Source: Nemophila menziesii (Eukaryota > Streptophyta > Magnoliopsida > Boraginales > Hydrophyllaceae). From it: a stretch of DNA of 64,000 nucleotides. Location of the stretch: positions 8,805,840 through 8,869,839 of the forward strand of contig JARWIR010000011.1 of NCBI GenBank assembly GCA_029959085.1. Reading direction: 5' to 3'. The first letter of the stretch is position 1. Each line of letters starts with the position of its first letter. The translations under genes were made by a program, and so were the position numbers. This document shows positions 20,631 through 32,248 of the stretch, piece after piece. The notes under the pieces are model-generated. The model did not search any database, was not told the DNA's origin, and saw only the letters and a program-made list of their open reading frames with translations.

Positions 20631-23600
20631 CTAAGGAGTCTCGAGGAGATACATGACCTCCCCGGGATGTGGATCTTCCAAGCGGTTGGTATCTTCACCT
20701 CCATGGTATATCTTTAATCTATGACCGTTCACCATGAAGGTACGGTTCTCTAGCGGATGTTCTATTTATATCTCCCCATGAGGTGTAACTTTGGTCACAA
20801 TGTATGGACCTGACCACTTAGACCTTAACTTACCCGGATAATTGCTGAACTTTGAATTATACTTCAGTACTCTTTGTACCACTTCAAAGTTCTTTGTACG
20901 AATCCGATTGTCATGCCATTTCTTCGTGTTTTCTTTATAAAGTTTAGCATTTTCATAGGCATTCTCGGAATTCGTCAAGTTCATTAAGCTTCATCATCCG
21001 ATTCGCTCCGGCTAAGTAGGATCTAAGTTCAACTGCGCAATCGCCCAATAGGCACCCATTTCAAGCTCAAGAGGTAAGTGACAAGCCTTACCATACACCA
21101 TACGATAGGGAGATGCACCAACTGGAGTCTTAAACTCAGTACGATAGGCCCACACCGCATCATCTAACTTCATTGACCAATCATTCTTGTAGGACCAACG
21201 GTTTTCTCTAGGATTGATTTCACTTCACGATTCGATACTTCAGCTTGACCATCGGATTGTGGATGGTATGTAGTAGATACACGGTGTCTAACTCCATACT
21301 TCTCTAGAACAGTCTTCAAATACTTATTAACAAAATGAGATCCTCCATCGCTAATAATCACTCTAGGTGTACCATGTCTAGTGAAAATATGTGACTTCAA
21401 GAACTTGATCACCACTCGTGAATCATTGGTGGGTAAAGCCACAGCTTCTACCCACTTAGACACGTAATCAACAGCTAATAAGATGTAGAGGTTACCATTT
21501 GAAGGAACGGAAGGACCCATAAAGTCTATACCCCAAACATCGAAAATTTCAACTTCTAACACATTATTACGTGGCATCTCATCCCTCTTGGATATGTTTC
21601 CGGTAAACTGGCACCTCGTACATCTCTTAACATATTCATGACAATCTTTAACAAGAGAAGGCCAGTAAAAACCTGATTGGAATACCTTAGCAGCAGTTCT
21701 ATCTCCCTTGAAATGTCCTCCATAGAGTGAATCATGGCATCCAGCTATGATAACTTCTGTTTCCTCCCTGGCTACACATCTTCGTATGATTTGGTCAGCA
21801 CAAACTTTGTAGAGGAAGGGATCCTCCCAAAAGAACTGTCTAGCACGATGAGCTAACCTCTTTCTTTCTTGATAAGTAGACCCTTCAGGAAAAACATCAC
21901 TCACCACTAAATTCGCAATATTTGCATACCAAGGAGCTTCATAATCACGAACAACAAATAAAATATCATTAGGAAATTCTTCTCTAACTGTTTCAGTACC
22001 ACTATTCATCTCTGAACCTTCAAGACGCGATAGATGATCTGCAACCTGATTCTCACAACCCTTTCTATCTTTGATCTCTAAATCGAACTCTTGAAGCAAT
22101 AAAACCCATCTGATTAACCTCGGTTTAGCATCCTTCTTTTCCATAAGATATCTAATCGCGGAATGATCTGTATAAACAATAACTTTTGCTCCAAGAAGAT
22201 AAGGGCGAAATTTATTAAATGAATACACAACTGCTAGCAACTCTTTTTCTGTAACTGTATAATTAACTTGAGCACCATTAAAAATTTTACTAGCATAGTA
22301 AATCGAATGAAAAAATTTCTCTTTTCTCTGTCCCAATATAGCTCCCATACACAAATCATTCGCATCACACATAACCTCAAACGGTAAACTCCAATCTGGA
22401 GGTAATACTATAGGAGCAGAAATAAGCTTTTCTTTGATTGCTTGAAAGGCCGCTAAACAAGCTTCATCAAAAAGGAATTTGGAATCCTTTTCGAGTAAGT
22501 TGCATAACGGTTTAGCAATCTTAGAAAAGTCTTTAATAAAACGCCTATAAAAGCCAGCATGGCCAAGAAAACGTCTTACCCCATTAACAGAAACAGGAGG
22601 GGGAAGAGTTTTGATTACCTCTATCTTCGCTCTATCGACCTCTAATCCAGCACTTGAAACTTTGTGACCCAGAACGATACCTTCGCGAACCATGAAATGA
22701 CACTTCTCCCAGTTTAAAACCAAATCTGTTTCCTTGCATCTGATTAACACTTTCTCCAAGTTATCCAAACATCTATCGAAATCATCACCAAACACGGAGA
22801 AATCGTCCATACAAACTTCAAGAAAATTATCGATCATATCCCAGAAGATGTCCATCATACATCTTTGAAAGGTAGCAGGAGCATTACACAACCCAAATGG
22901 CATTCTGCGATATGCAAAAGTACATAAGGGGCATGTAAATGTAGTTTTATGTTGATCTTCTGGAGCCACGTAAATCTGATTATACCCAGAATAACCATCC
23001 AAGAAACAGTAGTATTCTCTTCTAGCTAATTTATCTAACATTTGATCAATGAAGGGCAGAGGGAAGTGATCTTTTCTGGTGGCTTTGTTCAGCTTTCTGT
23101 AATCCATGCAAACTCTCCAACCAACTACCGTTCTTGAAGGAATCGCTTCATTTTTATCATTAAGAACTGTTGTCATTCCTCCTTTCTTCGGTACACACTG
23201 AACTAGGCTCACCCATTCACTACTCGAGATGGGATAAATAATCCCCGCATCTAAAAGCTTGATAACTTCATTCTTCACTACATCCTTCATAACGGGCATT
23301 AATCTCCTTTGACCTTCAACTGAGCGTGCGGTGTCATCTTCAAGTATGATTTTGTGTTGACAATAGGTGGGACTAATGCCTTTGATGTCAGCAATTGTCC
23401 AACCTATTGCCTCTTTGTTGGCTCTTAACACACGCAACAGTTTATCTTCTTGAGGACCTGTTAAATTCGCTGAAACAATAACAGGTAGAGTTTCATTAGT
23501 ACCTAAATACGCATACCTCAAGTGTTTTGGTAATGGCTTTTCTTCCAATTCCGGAGGAGATTCAATTGACGGCTTCTTTTTAGGAATAATCTCCCCCGGT

Positions 23601-24107
23601 TCTCTCACGGGTTCATAGGCAAGACGCCTATACTTCGGATTCTCAGAATTAAGAGTTGCCACTGTTTCGGCAAGCTCTTCCATCATCTCAGGTACGTCTA
23701 ATGTTAAAGCGGCCTGCAAAATATCATCATAATTAAAACAATCAAATACCTCTTGCGATGCCTGCTCAACTACATCCATTCGGAAGCAATCTTCTTGAGA
23801 ATCTGGAAATTTCATAGCTCGGAACACATTAAATTTGACCTCCTCGTCTTGGATCCTCATCGTTAATTCGCCATTTTCTACATCAATCAATGTACGCCCC
23901 GTGGCTAGGAATGGTCTTCCCAAAATAATGGGGACATTCCTATCCGTGTCGTATTCAAGTATAACGAAATCAACGGGAAATATAAACGTACCTGCCTTAA
24001 CAAGGACATCTTCAATTCGGCCTTCTGGATGTGCAAGAGACATGTCCGCCATTTGCAAGACCATAGAAGTAGGTCTTGCTTCTCCAATTTTTAGCTTATC
24101 AAAGCGA
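20631..24107 (-). pseudogene. pol: pol of C: protease (part), reverse transcriptase, RNase H, integrase
   Basis: A 964-codon open stretch (24064-21170). It holds the second half of protease with ILGRPF; RT (about residues 235-470) with [24 protein letters not shown] and the catalytic C-M-D-D (nt 22806); RNase H (about 555-690) with CDAND, TEKELL, YTDHS and VADHLSR; and integrase with HHCC (CHDS, GGHF, CTRC) and the D, D, E residues in [16 protein letters not shown] and QAEVSNRE. A frameshift near 21175 moves the integrase end into another frame ([20 protein letters not shown]), which then carries stops. The GPY/F segment KWSGPYIVTKV is at about 20790, and the end at 20631. A two-base loss after NLMPKS (about 24105) cuts pol from the protease active site. 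Athila-type throughout. Confidence 0.93.
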
Positions 24108-26261
24108 CTTGGGCATCAAATTTATGCTCGCACCCAAGTCGCGTAGTGCTTTACCTTTCCATTCTTCTCCAATCGATATCGGAATTGTGAAACTCCCCGG
24201 ATCAACTAACTTTGGAGGTAATTTACTTTGACAAATAACACTACATTCTTCAGGAAGACCAATCATCTCATTATCACAGTATGGCCTTTTGTTAGTGAGG
24301 GCTCTCTTCAAGAACTTCGTATATTTAGGGATATCTCGAATAGTCTCTAACAACGGAATATGAATACTAAGGCCTCTCACTCTATTAAAAAATTTCTGAA
24401 ACTCGGCCAAACCACCCTTTTTCTGAACTCGAGATGGAAACGGTGGAGGAGGGCGATTACTAATAACCTCATCTCTTTTCTTCGGAATCTCACTTGGCTT
24501 CTCTATTTCTTCAACCTCAACATCTTTCTCTTTCTCACCCACATCCTTTTCTTTTCTTGGAACTTCTTTTTCTTTCATAACAGGAAAAGGAGGTGGAGGG
24601 AGGTTCTTACCACTTCTAAGAGTAACAGCTTTGCAATCTTCATGTTGTCTCGGATTCTCTGTGTCACTGGGGAGTTGCCCTTGTGGACGTTGATGAAGTT
24701 GTTTTGTGATTTGTTCCATCTAGTTCTGTAATAGCTTGATACTTGCGTCAGCTACTTGTTGATTCTGAATAGCTTGCGTCTGGAGGGCAATCATGCTCTC
24801 AACGGTTTTCTGAAGGGTAGCAACACCTTCTTGTGGATGGGCAGGCAAGGCTTTTTGGTTCATGGTCTCGTTATAACTGTCTTGAGGAGCTTGTCTCTGA
24901 ACATAATTCCCTTGATTCTGTCCTCCTTGATAATTATTTTGTGGTATTGGATTGAAATTGTTACCTTGGGGGCGCGGCTGATACGCATATGTAGGATTGG
25001 CTGCCCCATTAGGATTTGAGTATTGAAACGCAGGATAGTTTCTGTTAGGCTGATATCCATTACCACTCGAATTAAAGTTACCTCTATTGGAGACAAACAT
25101 CACGGATTCTTGATTATTCTGACAATTCTCCCAACTATGATCATTCACACCACAATACTCACATCCATACACCTCTTGTGCAACCTTTACCTCACCTCGT
25201 TTATTCGAAAAACCTTCTTTCACGGCTAGAGTAAGTTGTCTCAATTGTTGTTCTAGTGTGGTTTGAATCTTGGTCTCTAAGGAGTTGAACTTTGCTTCAA
25301 TATTGACATTATTAACTCCTCCTCTAACTGGTGTTCTTGCGGTATTCCACCCAACTTCATTATCAACTGTTCTATCCAAAATAATTCTTGCATACGCAGG
25401 TTGAACTCGCAAAAACGCACCACCACACAACAAATCTAAATCTTTCCTAGATCCACCTTCAAGACCATTATAAAAAATCTTCATCTGTTGTTGTTCAGTA
25501 AGGTCATGATTCGGGACTCTTCGTAAACATTTTTGAAATCTTGACCAACTTTTACCCAACGCCTCATCATACTCTTGTTTAAAATGTTTTAACTCTAGTT
25601 CAGCATCTAACCTCATGTTGGACGGATAATATCTGTTGAAAAATGCAGTTTCTAATTGTTCCCAGTTTGTTATCTTCGTAGGATCTTGCGTATCATTCCA
25701 TTCACTCGCTCCATCAATAAAGAAAAATCGAAACACAGCAAAATACATTTGTTCTTTGGAAACTCCTTGTGTGATGTAAGAATCACATATCTGCTTGAAT
25801 TTCTGTACTACTCGAAGAGGATCTTCTCCAGCTTTACCACGAAAATTCCCAAAATTTTGGAATTGAGCTAACATACCCGAATCTGGATGAAACCTCGGAA
25901 CATTTATGTTTGGAGCACCTACCCCTAGAGCAGGAGCACGGAATGGAACTTCTTCTGGACCGTTAACAAACCATGGATCTTGGTTAACTGCCATTTCAAC
26001 TTGGACTGGATTAGGAATGCCAGGCGGAACCAAAGGATTAATAACTTGTGGCGCTATAGGCTGGCCATTCGCGTCTAGCTGAACTTGTCCGTTATTCTTT
26101 TGTTGATTCTGAAGATTAACGTTCTCCATTCTGTTAATTAACTCTTCTACCTCTCTAGCTTCTTGTTCTTTCCTTCTCTTGTTAGCAAGTCTGATTAATG
26201 ATTCTGGATTATTAAGGATCGGAGGTGATGGCTCTAGATCCTTAAAGAGTCTCCTTCGCAT
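24108..26261 (-). pseudogene. gag: gag and protease start of C
   Basis: It starts at ATG 26261 (MRRRLFKD) after a TTTTTCAG run. The capsid Retrotrans_gag domain spans about residues 130-300 (FNRYYPSNMR), and the CCHC knuckle C-E-Y-C, H, C lies near 25165-25120. An Asn/Gln/Tyr/Pro-rich region and a spacer with RSGKNLPPPPFP follow, then the protease active-site motif D-L-G-A-S with INLMPKS. One in-frame TAG at 24720-24722 replaces the Gln codon present in F (LLQNQMDQ), and the frame breaks after NLMPKSL at 24099. The 513-codon gag is otherwise open, about the usual length for Athila. Confidence 0.92.
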
Positions 26262-26370
26262 ACACCAAACCTAAAAACCTGAAAAAGATGAACAAACAAA
26301 AAGCGTAAAACTGAAATAAAAATAAATGCAACTATCACTAAAGGATAAACACCGTGGTCACACGCTACCG

Positions 26371-26388
26371 TCCCCGGCATCGGCTCCA
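26371..26388 (-). other. Primer binding site of C
   Basis: On the element strand TGGAGCCGATGCCGGGGA, six bases inside the 5' LTR; tRNA-Asp-like with mismatches. Confidence 0.8.
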
Positions 26389-26394
26389 AAAACT

Positions 26395-27934
26395 TGGTGG
26401 TCCTTTGTGTGTTCTAAAAGAAATGCAAAAGTAATTGAACCACAACCGCAAGTGTACGGTTGTCCCAAGTAGTAATAAGTGATTCTAGGATCGTTCGCAG
26501 GGACGGTTTGGTTAACTACAATGCTTATCGAATAATGAATGGTTGCACTTATGAAAGCAAGTAAAGATAATATGATTAATTGTTTGTTTTTATTATTTCT
26601 AAGTAATGAAAGACTAAATGGGAAATGCAATTAACTACTAAAACGCAAGTAAATAAATGTGAAATGCAAATATGAGAAAGTAGCACTTGAGAACGCAAAA
26701 GATCCTCCTAATCCTATTTCATAACCTATGCCGTTTAAGGGTTAAATTGGTCAATTACAATGGTCGGGATTCTAAATTCCTTATACCCCCGTCAGGGTGG
26801 ACTATAAGGCTATCCTAGAGTGTCACTAGTCCCGTCAGGGTAAATATGATCCACTTTTAGATGTTTAAGTAATTTACCACATTGGCCCTAAAATTAGCTA
26901 AGTTCGTCAGAATCAATAGCTTCTATATTAAATTGAATAAATAAGTCCGTACCTAAACCCTCCGTCAGGATGATCCACACGCCACATATGTGGAATAGCC
27001 TAGATACTAACACCTGTTCTTAGTTAGCTACTCCAAAAACAGTAAATAATCTCAATTTATCGAAATGAGTAAAAGACCCTATTTAATTTAATTTAACAGA
27101 AATCGAAATTCAGACATAGACATTCAATAGAATTGGGATTCACCCATAAATCATTCTCAAGTACTATAAAAGAGTTAGCTCATACTAATTAAAAAGAAAA
27201 CTAAATTAAAAGAAATGGAATTCATAATGTATTACAAAATTAAAAATGAAGAAAACCTAATTTCCGGAATTGGATTTGGCTGAGAATGGAGATATAGACT
27301 CTCTCCAGCTCTACAGCTTCTTCTTTCTTCCTTCTGCTTCTGCTCTCTGATGTTTTAATTTGTAAAAAGTGAATTGTGTTGAAAATAGAAGTCAAGAGGT
27401 CCTTTTATAGGAGGAAAAAAGGATTAGGGCTTGGACTTAAGAATAAATCACTAATTAAATGTCCAAGCCCAATTTCTAAGCCCAAAAATCCGTAACTGCT
27501 GTACCACCTTCACTAAAATGGCTCTAACCGCTTCGTTATAACTCCGATTGACCTGAAATCACTTGCTAAAGTTCCGTAACTCGATAAGGAATATATTCTC
27601 TTCAAAGGTCAGCGGCTAAATCATCTCTTAAGTGCCTCGAAATCAGCAATATTTGGCCTCTTAAGGTCGGGATTTATCTTCAAGTCTTGACTCCATATCA
27701 CGATCTTTGACTCTCTTCTCGGATTCCATTCCTAGCTAATATGTAAAACCTACAAACTTTTCACTAAAATACACAAGATTAAGCGCAAAAGTTTAATAAA
27801 TCAAAAATACTAGAAATAAAATAGGAATTCCGGATTATTGCATTTTTAATTCAAAAGTCTGTCAAAATATTCAATTAAACATCAAAAATGATGTCTCCCA
27901 AGGGTCGAAAATAAGAAAAATTAAGGAGACATCA
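26395..27934 (-). repeat. 5' LTR of C
   Basis: 1,540 bases, partner of 15192-16759. TATA box TATAAAAG (- strand) at 27402-27409. The LTR-head inverted repeat lies at its right end. Confidence 0.92.
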
Positions 27935-27939
27935 TCGAG
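27935..27939. repeat. Target site duplication of C, right copy
   Basis: TCGAG, identical to 15187-15191. The leader of B continues directly after it. Confidence 0.9.
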
Positions 27940-27970
27940 ATAGATAGCTCACACGGTAATGAGATACAAG

Positions 27971-27988
27971 TCCCCGGCAGAGGCGCCA
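27971..27988 (-). other. Primer binding site of B
   Basis: On the element strand TGGCGCCTCTGCCGGGGA, two mismatches from the tRNA-Asp complement, six bases inside the B LTR. Confidence 0.82.
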
Positions 27989-27994
27989 AAAACT

Positions 27995-29534
27995 TGGTGT
28001 CGCCTCGGGTGTGATAAAACTAAGATAAATATAAGCTAGAAACCAATGCACCTTCACCCTAGACAAGCACGACACAGCAAGTATTACAGGACGTATGCAA
28101 GTTTTAGTGATAAGTTGAATTCGTTTTCAGGGACTTAGTGTGTTAAACGAATGAGCAGAAATAACGAGTAAGAAGCAATTAATTAAATGACAGAAAATAA
28201 AGAGGATTGATTAAGAGAATATTAATTAAACTAATGAAAATTAAAGACTATAAATAAAAGATAAGAAATATGAGGTGAGAAGTATAGCTTAGGTTTTGCT
28301 AGTATGCACTAATCCTTCTAATTCTTTCTATCAACTCTAGTTAATAAGGGAGATAATTAGCTCTTAGATACTTAGACAGGATTCTAAATTCTCATACCTT
28401 AGACCTTCAGAGTGACTAAGGGGGCTACAGACACACCACGAGGCTGGTTTAAATAGGGTTATCCTGCGCTACTAGGGCACTAAGCAATCAATTTCCAAAC
28501 ATGGTGATAGTGGTTAAATTATACCCTAATGACTATCTAGTTAGAATTAGTGTTGTCAAGACCAATATCGACACTATACATTACGTGGTGTTTCAATAAT
28601 TAGACACCCAGCTAAGGTGATCATCTAACTACTATTAAAGTAATCCTAAACGTTGCGCATCGCAAGGAAAACAGTCATTAAATCAAAAAACATAAACAAA
28701 TATATAGGTAAGAAGCTAATATCAGATTAAAATATATAATTTCCAAAGAAACTTAGATAGAAAGAAAATAGAATTCATAGAATATACATGATGCAATACC
28801 CAAGCTATGGGAAAATTAGTTCATACCTGAAGGAAATAAACTAAAAGAAATAATGAAAGACTTCATCTTGCTCTCTACAATAATTCTGATGATAATAAAC
28901 CTCAGGACTAATTACTATGAGGCAAGGATGATTTACAAGTCATATAAGGGTGTATTTATAGGTGTATAGAAGCCCTAATTCGTTTTCTTGAAGGAGAAGG
29001 TAAGTAGTGGACTCCTAGCCCAACTCAAATTCGTATACCTAAAATATGAAATGAGGCCCGTTTTTGTTTTGGTCCTAACAGCTTTAATTTTTATCCGTTT
29101 GACGCGCATGAGTAGTCGAAATTCATCGTCTCGGAAAGATATTTAACTTTTCTCTTGACCAATTCTCCAAATTCCCCACCAATATTGAGATATAAGCTGA
29201 TTTGTGGTCGTGGATGGTGAAATTCAGATTTATGGCAGCTTTTTCTTTTCCATATTTTTAGCTTTTCTTTCCTTATCTCCAATTTTCATGCTTATCTTCT
29301 TTCCATATCTCTTAGTCTTTGATTTGGACTCTAATTAATCTCCATAATTATCTTTAAATTTTCACACTAAATAAATAATTAAACCCAATATGCTCTAAAA
29401 ATAATAATTTACTAAATCAAGACTAGAAATAGGAAAGTGTAGTATCTCTCAAGAAAATCGACTAGAATGACTTCTAAATCACTAAATATGATGTCTCATC
29501 CTGATATTAATCTATCACAAATGAGGAGACATCA
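27995..29534 (-). repeat. 5' LTR of B
   Basis: 1,540 bases, homologous to the A LTR. TATA box TATAAATA (- strand) at 28953-28960. LTR-head inverted pair TGATGTCT (29489) and AGACATCA (29527-29534). Confidence 0.9.
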
Positions 29535-30645
29535 ATAATGAAAAGTGAGCTTTTGGCTCTCTCCTCATATTCCATCAAGTTTTCACTCGAAGATGTTCTC
29601 ACGCAACCCAATTTTTTGATGCTTTTGATGTGCATCCCCAATAATCCCAAATAAAACTTTTATGATGATATACAAATTTCACTTTTCCGGTCTGAATATA
29701 TATTCTTTTCATATCAATTTTTTTTTCTTTTGTATAGCTATGACTCTCTTTTTGATGTTCGAGATATCACGCCATTTTTTTCTCATATTTTTTCTTTTCA
29801 ATTCATGCTTTTTAGTTTTTTTCACTCACTATTACCCCGGAAAAGGGTTACAATAATAACTTTTTCATCTTCAATAAAATCACCATTACAATTTCCCAAA
29901 CCCAATATTTCCTAATGATGAAACCCACCACCCCAAACTCAAGCTCGAAAAACGACTTGTCTTAGGTTTTGCGATTCGTGTGCGGGTCATATAGATAATT
30001 CCTACAAACTAAGGGTATGGATTATAATGGGGTTAAATAAAAGGCTTTAGAAAGGCTCAGAGGGGCTAAGACCGATAAATAATAACAATAATCAAATAAA
30101 AAGGGTGAGAAGGTAAAAAAGGCTTCAAGTGGCTTCAATATGAAAGAACTGCCTTATTCACTTTTCTAACTACCAGATTGTGTTACTTTTTCGCTAATAG
30201 TTCATAGATAAGCGGGTTTTCAACTAACTTCAAACCTCACGTTCTACACACCAAATAACTCTCCCTAAGTTTCAACGTAACTTCTTAGCATTGCTCATTA
30301 ACTTTTCTATCTTTTATCTCCTGTTTTCATACATGCATACTAAACATATTTGTATCATCTTTCAAAAACATACTACTTACTATCATTGACCTAATAAAAT
30401 CATGCTCAAATAGGTACATTCAACGTATTCTATGCCTATTTCAACCCAAAAAATTTAAATTTTATGCAAAAACAAAAAGGAAGATGAGGACAACGAATCC
30501 CCACCCCCAACTCAAAAGTGAGTCGTGGCCCCACGACTCGAAAAAGACTCAAGAATGAAATAAAAATAAAAATTAGCACACATATTGCACATAAAGAAAT
30601 GGTAGGGAAGAAAGAAAACATACTCTTTGAGGCTATTGCCTCGCA
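29535..30645 (-). other. 3' non-coding region of D
   Basis: AGTGAGC...TCTCCTCA block at 29544-29568. Long-range stem arms CTTTTCCGG (29682-29690) and CCGGAAAAG (29837-29845) pair perfectly but differ from the other elements on both sides. A CACCCCAAACTCAAGC motif is near 29931, and the perfect hairpin GAGTCGTG-GCCC-CACGACTC is at 30520-30539. Confidence 0.75.
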
Positions 30646-31352
30646 TTATCGACAGATAGGATTTGCTGGATTTTTCTTTAATTGCTCGATGAGTGTTATG
30701 ATGTGCTCCTTTTCTTCTTTTGAAAGTTGTGTAATTACTCTCAAAACTTTAACGATCCAAGCATTGTCAATATTTTTACTCATTTTAAACTCAAGTGTCT
30801 CTTCTTCACCCAAAATGATATTCGCTTTCCGATCCAGACACGTGATCATTGTAGGATATTGCATATTAAATAACGACATGGGAGAGGCCAAAAATCGCAT
30901 CACCTCCTCATAGATTAACTGTGCCACATCCTCTTCGTCCCCCTTAAAAATACAATTCAAAGACCATTCAAAGACAAACCCAATCTTTCTCCAATCTCCA
31001 AGAATCTTCTTGTATTCTCCGTTACCATTTCTTCTTCAAATACTTTATTATAAGAAAAAGGTAGTTCCTGTAGTTGTTTCTTCGGAGAAGCTATCATGGC
31101 CATTGAAGCTTTCTCTTTTTCCTCGGGTGTAGGGTCTTCAATTTGTAGAGGTTGTGTTGTTTTCTTCACGAAAGCTGGAAACTTCTTGCCCATTAAATCA
31201 AACACGGCTAGCTAACCTCTCTTCTCGTGACCTGTTTTACTCTCTGTATTGGAACTAGAACTTTTCTCACTTGATTTCTTCTCACTAGAACCCAATACCT
31301 TGCTTTTCTTCATCTCCCTTACAGTAGATATTGTTTATGTTCTCTTAATCAC
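30646..31352 (-). pseudogene. ORF3 of D with internal deletion
   Basis: The N-terminal part (MGKKFPAFVKK, PFSYNKVFEEE, IGERLG) and the C-terminal part (GDEEDVAQLIYEEVM to the coiled-coil end) align with ORF3 of A. The central segment (RGKLVPFT to HNFLIPN) is gone, the junction lying near 30957. The expected start codon at 31352 reads GTG. Confidence 0.72.
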
Positions 31353-31784
31353 CTCAATTGACCCCCAACTCAAAGCTTTAACCACTCTTGAAATTTAAAA
31401 CTCTTGATTATTGGTTGTACAAGCTTTATTTGGGTTAAGGAAGGTGTTTTGATGATGAATCTCTATATGGGTAAGATGGATTGGTATGGATCTAAGAAAT
31501 TGTTGGATAAATTTCTAAAATTTAAGCTTTTGATTCTTGGATTCAATGTGTTTTGATAAGCGTTGGGTGGTTGAATTTTCTTTGTAATGATGTGGAGAGA
31601 AGATTTGATGTGTTTTTATGGTGATTGGGTAGTGTTTTGATGTTTAGGGAAGGTTTGATGAAGCTTTAATGGAGTTGGGAGAGGTTTGGAGAAGAAAGAG
31701 AGGCTTAAGGGTTGTAAAATTTGTGATAGACCAACCTCTTCTTCCGTATAACCTGAAAAACGCCATTTTTCTCTCTTCAGCAGC

Positions 31785-32045
31785 GCTGGGCAGTATACCG
31801 GCGGTATGGCCCGGTATACCGGAGCTGATGTTCCTTGAATTTCATGCTTCGACAAAATACACGAATTACGAACACGTGGGCTCGGGTTTTGGTCTGTCCG
31901 GTATACCGGAGGAATGGCCCGGAATACCGGTGCGGTCAGTTTTCAAAAGTCCCCCCGGCATAGACCACGAGACACGCACACGAGGGCTCATGTTTCTGAC
32001 ATGCGGTATACCGGCGGTAAGGCCCGGTATACCGGTAGCAGGTCA
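31785..32045 (-). repeat. CCGG-N4-CCGG dyad array of D
   Basis: Three pairs near 31793, 31896 and 32003. Each has a GTATACCGG-type dyad, a 9-base spacer, then CCGGTATACCGG or CCGGAATACCGG. CCGGTATACCGG is a perfect palindrome. An ACACGTGGG element lies between the first two pairs. Confidence 0.85.
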
Positions 32046-32219
32046 GAACAGTCCCAAAAAAATCTGTTTTCCTTCGAAACTCGCTTTCTTTAATACGTGA
32101 ACATCAAAAACACTAATACCATTCTCAAATATTCCATATCAACTAGAAATAACTAAACTAAACTTGAATTAAAAACGTAAAAATTGTGGGTTGTCTCCCG
32201 TATAGCACTTTTATTTAAC

Positions 32220-32236
32220 GTCTTTTAAAGTTAGAC
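32220..32236 (-). other. Post-gag hairpin of D
   Basis: Element strand GTCT-AACTTTAAA-AGAC just after the gag-tail stop. Confidence 0.55.
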
Positions 32237-32248
32237 GTGTTACCTCGG

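Larger units (their letters stand above)
15192..27934 (-). mobile_element. Athila element C, full-length (12.7 kb) with gag-pol and ORF3
   Basis: Complete from LTR to LTR with a perfect 5-bp target duplication inside the leader of B. From right to left: 5' LTR, primer site (26371-26388), gag (from 26261), pol (to 20631), dyad array, ORF3 (19554-18234), 3' non-coding region, polypurine tract (16760-16774), 3' LTR. It is the only element here with RT, RNase H and integrase. The coding frames are broken, but every catalytic motif I checked is still readable, so it is relatively young or was recently autonomous. Confidence 0.93.
8643..29534 (-). mobile_element. Athila-like element B, split by C (non-autonomous)
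   Basis: Same family as A, opposite strand. From right to left: 5' LTR (27995-29534), primer site (27971-27988), leader, [C inserted at 15192-27934], gag-PR-tail (14996-12283), palindrome array, ORF3 (11248-10045), 3' non-coding region. It stops at 8643, about 160 bases short of where its polypurine tract and 3' LTR should lie, exactly where the LTR of A begins. The missing end is presumably to the left of A, outside the window. B is itself inserted in D, whose 3' region resumes at 29535. Confidence 0.85.

Noticed and set aside
24720..24722. In-frame TAG between gag and protease of C as a programmed readthrough site
   Set aside because: F has a Gln codon at this position, so a simple C-to-T mutation is the better explanation.
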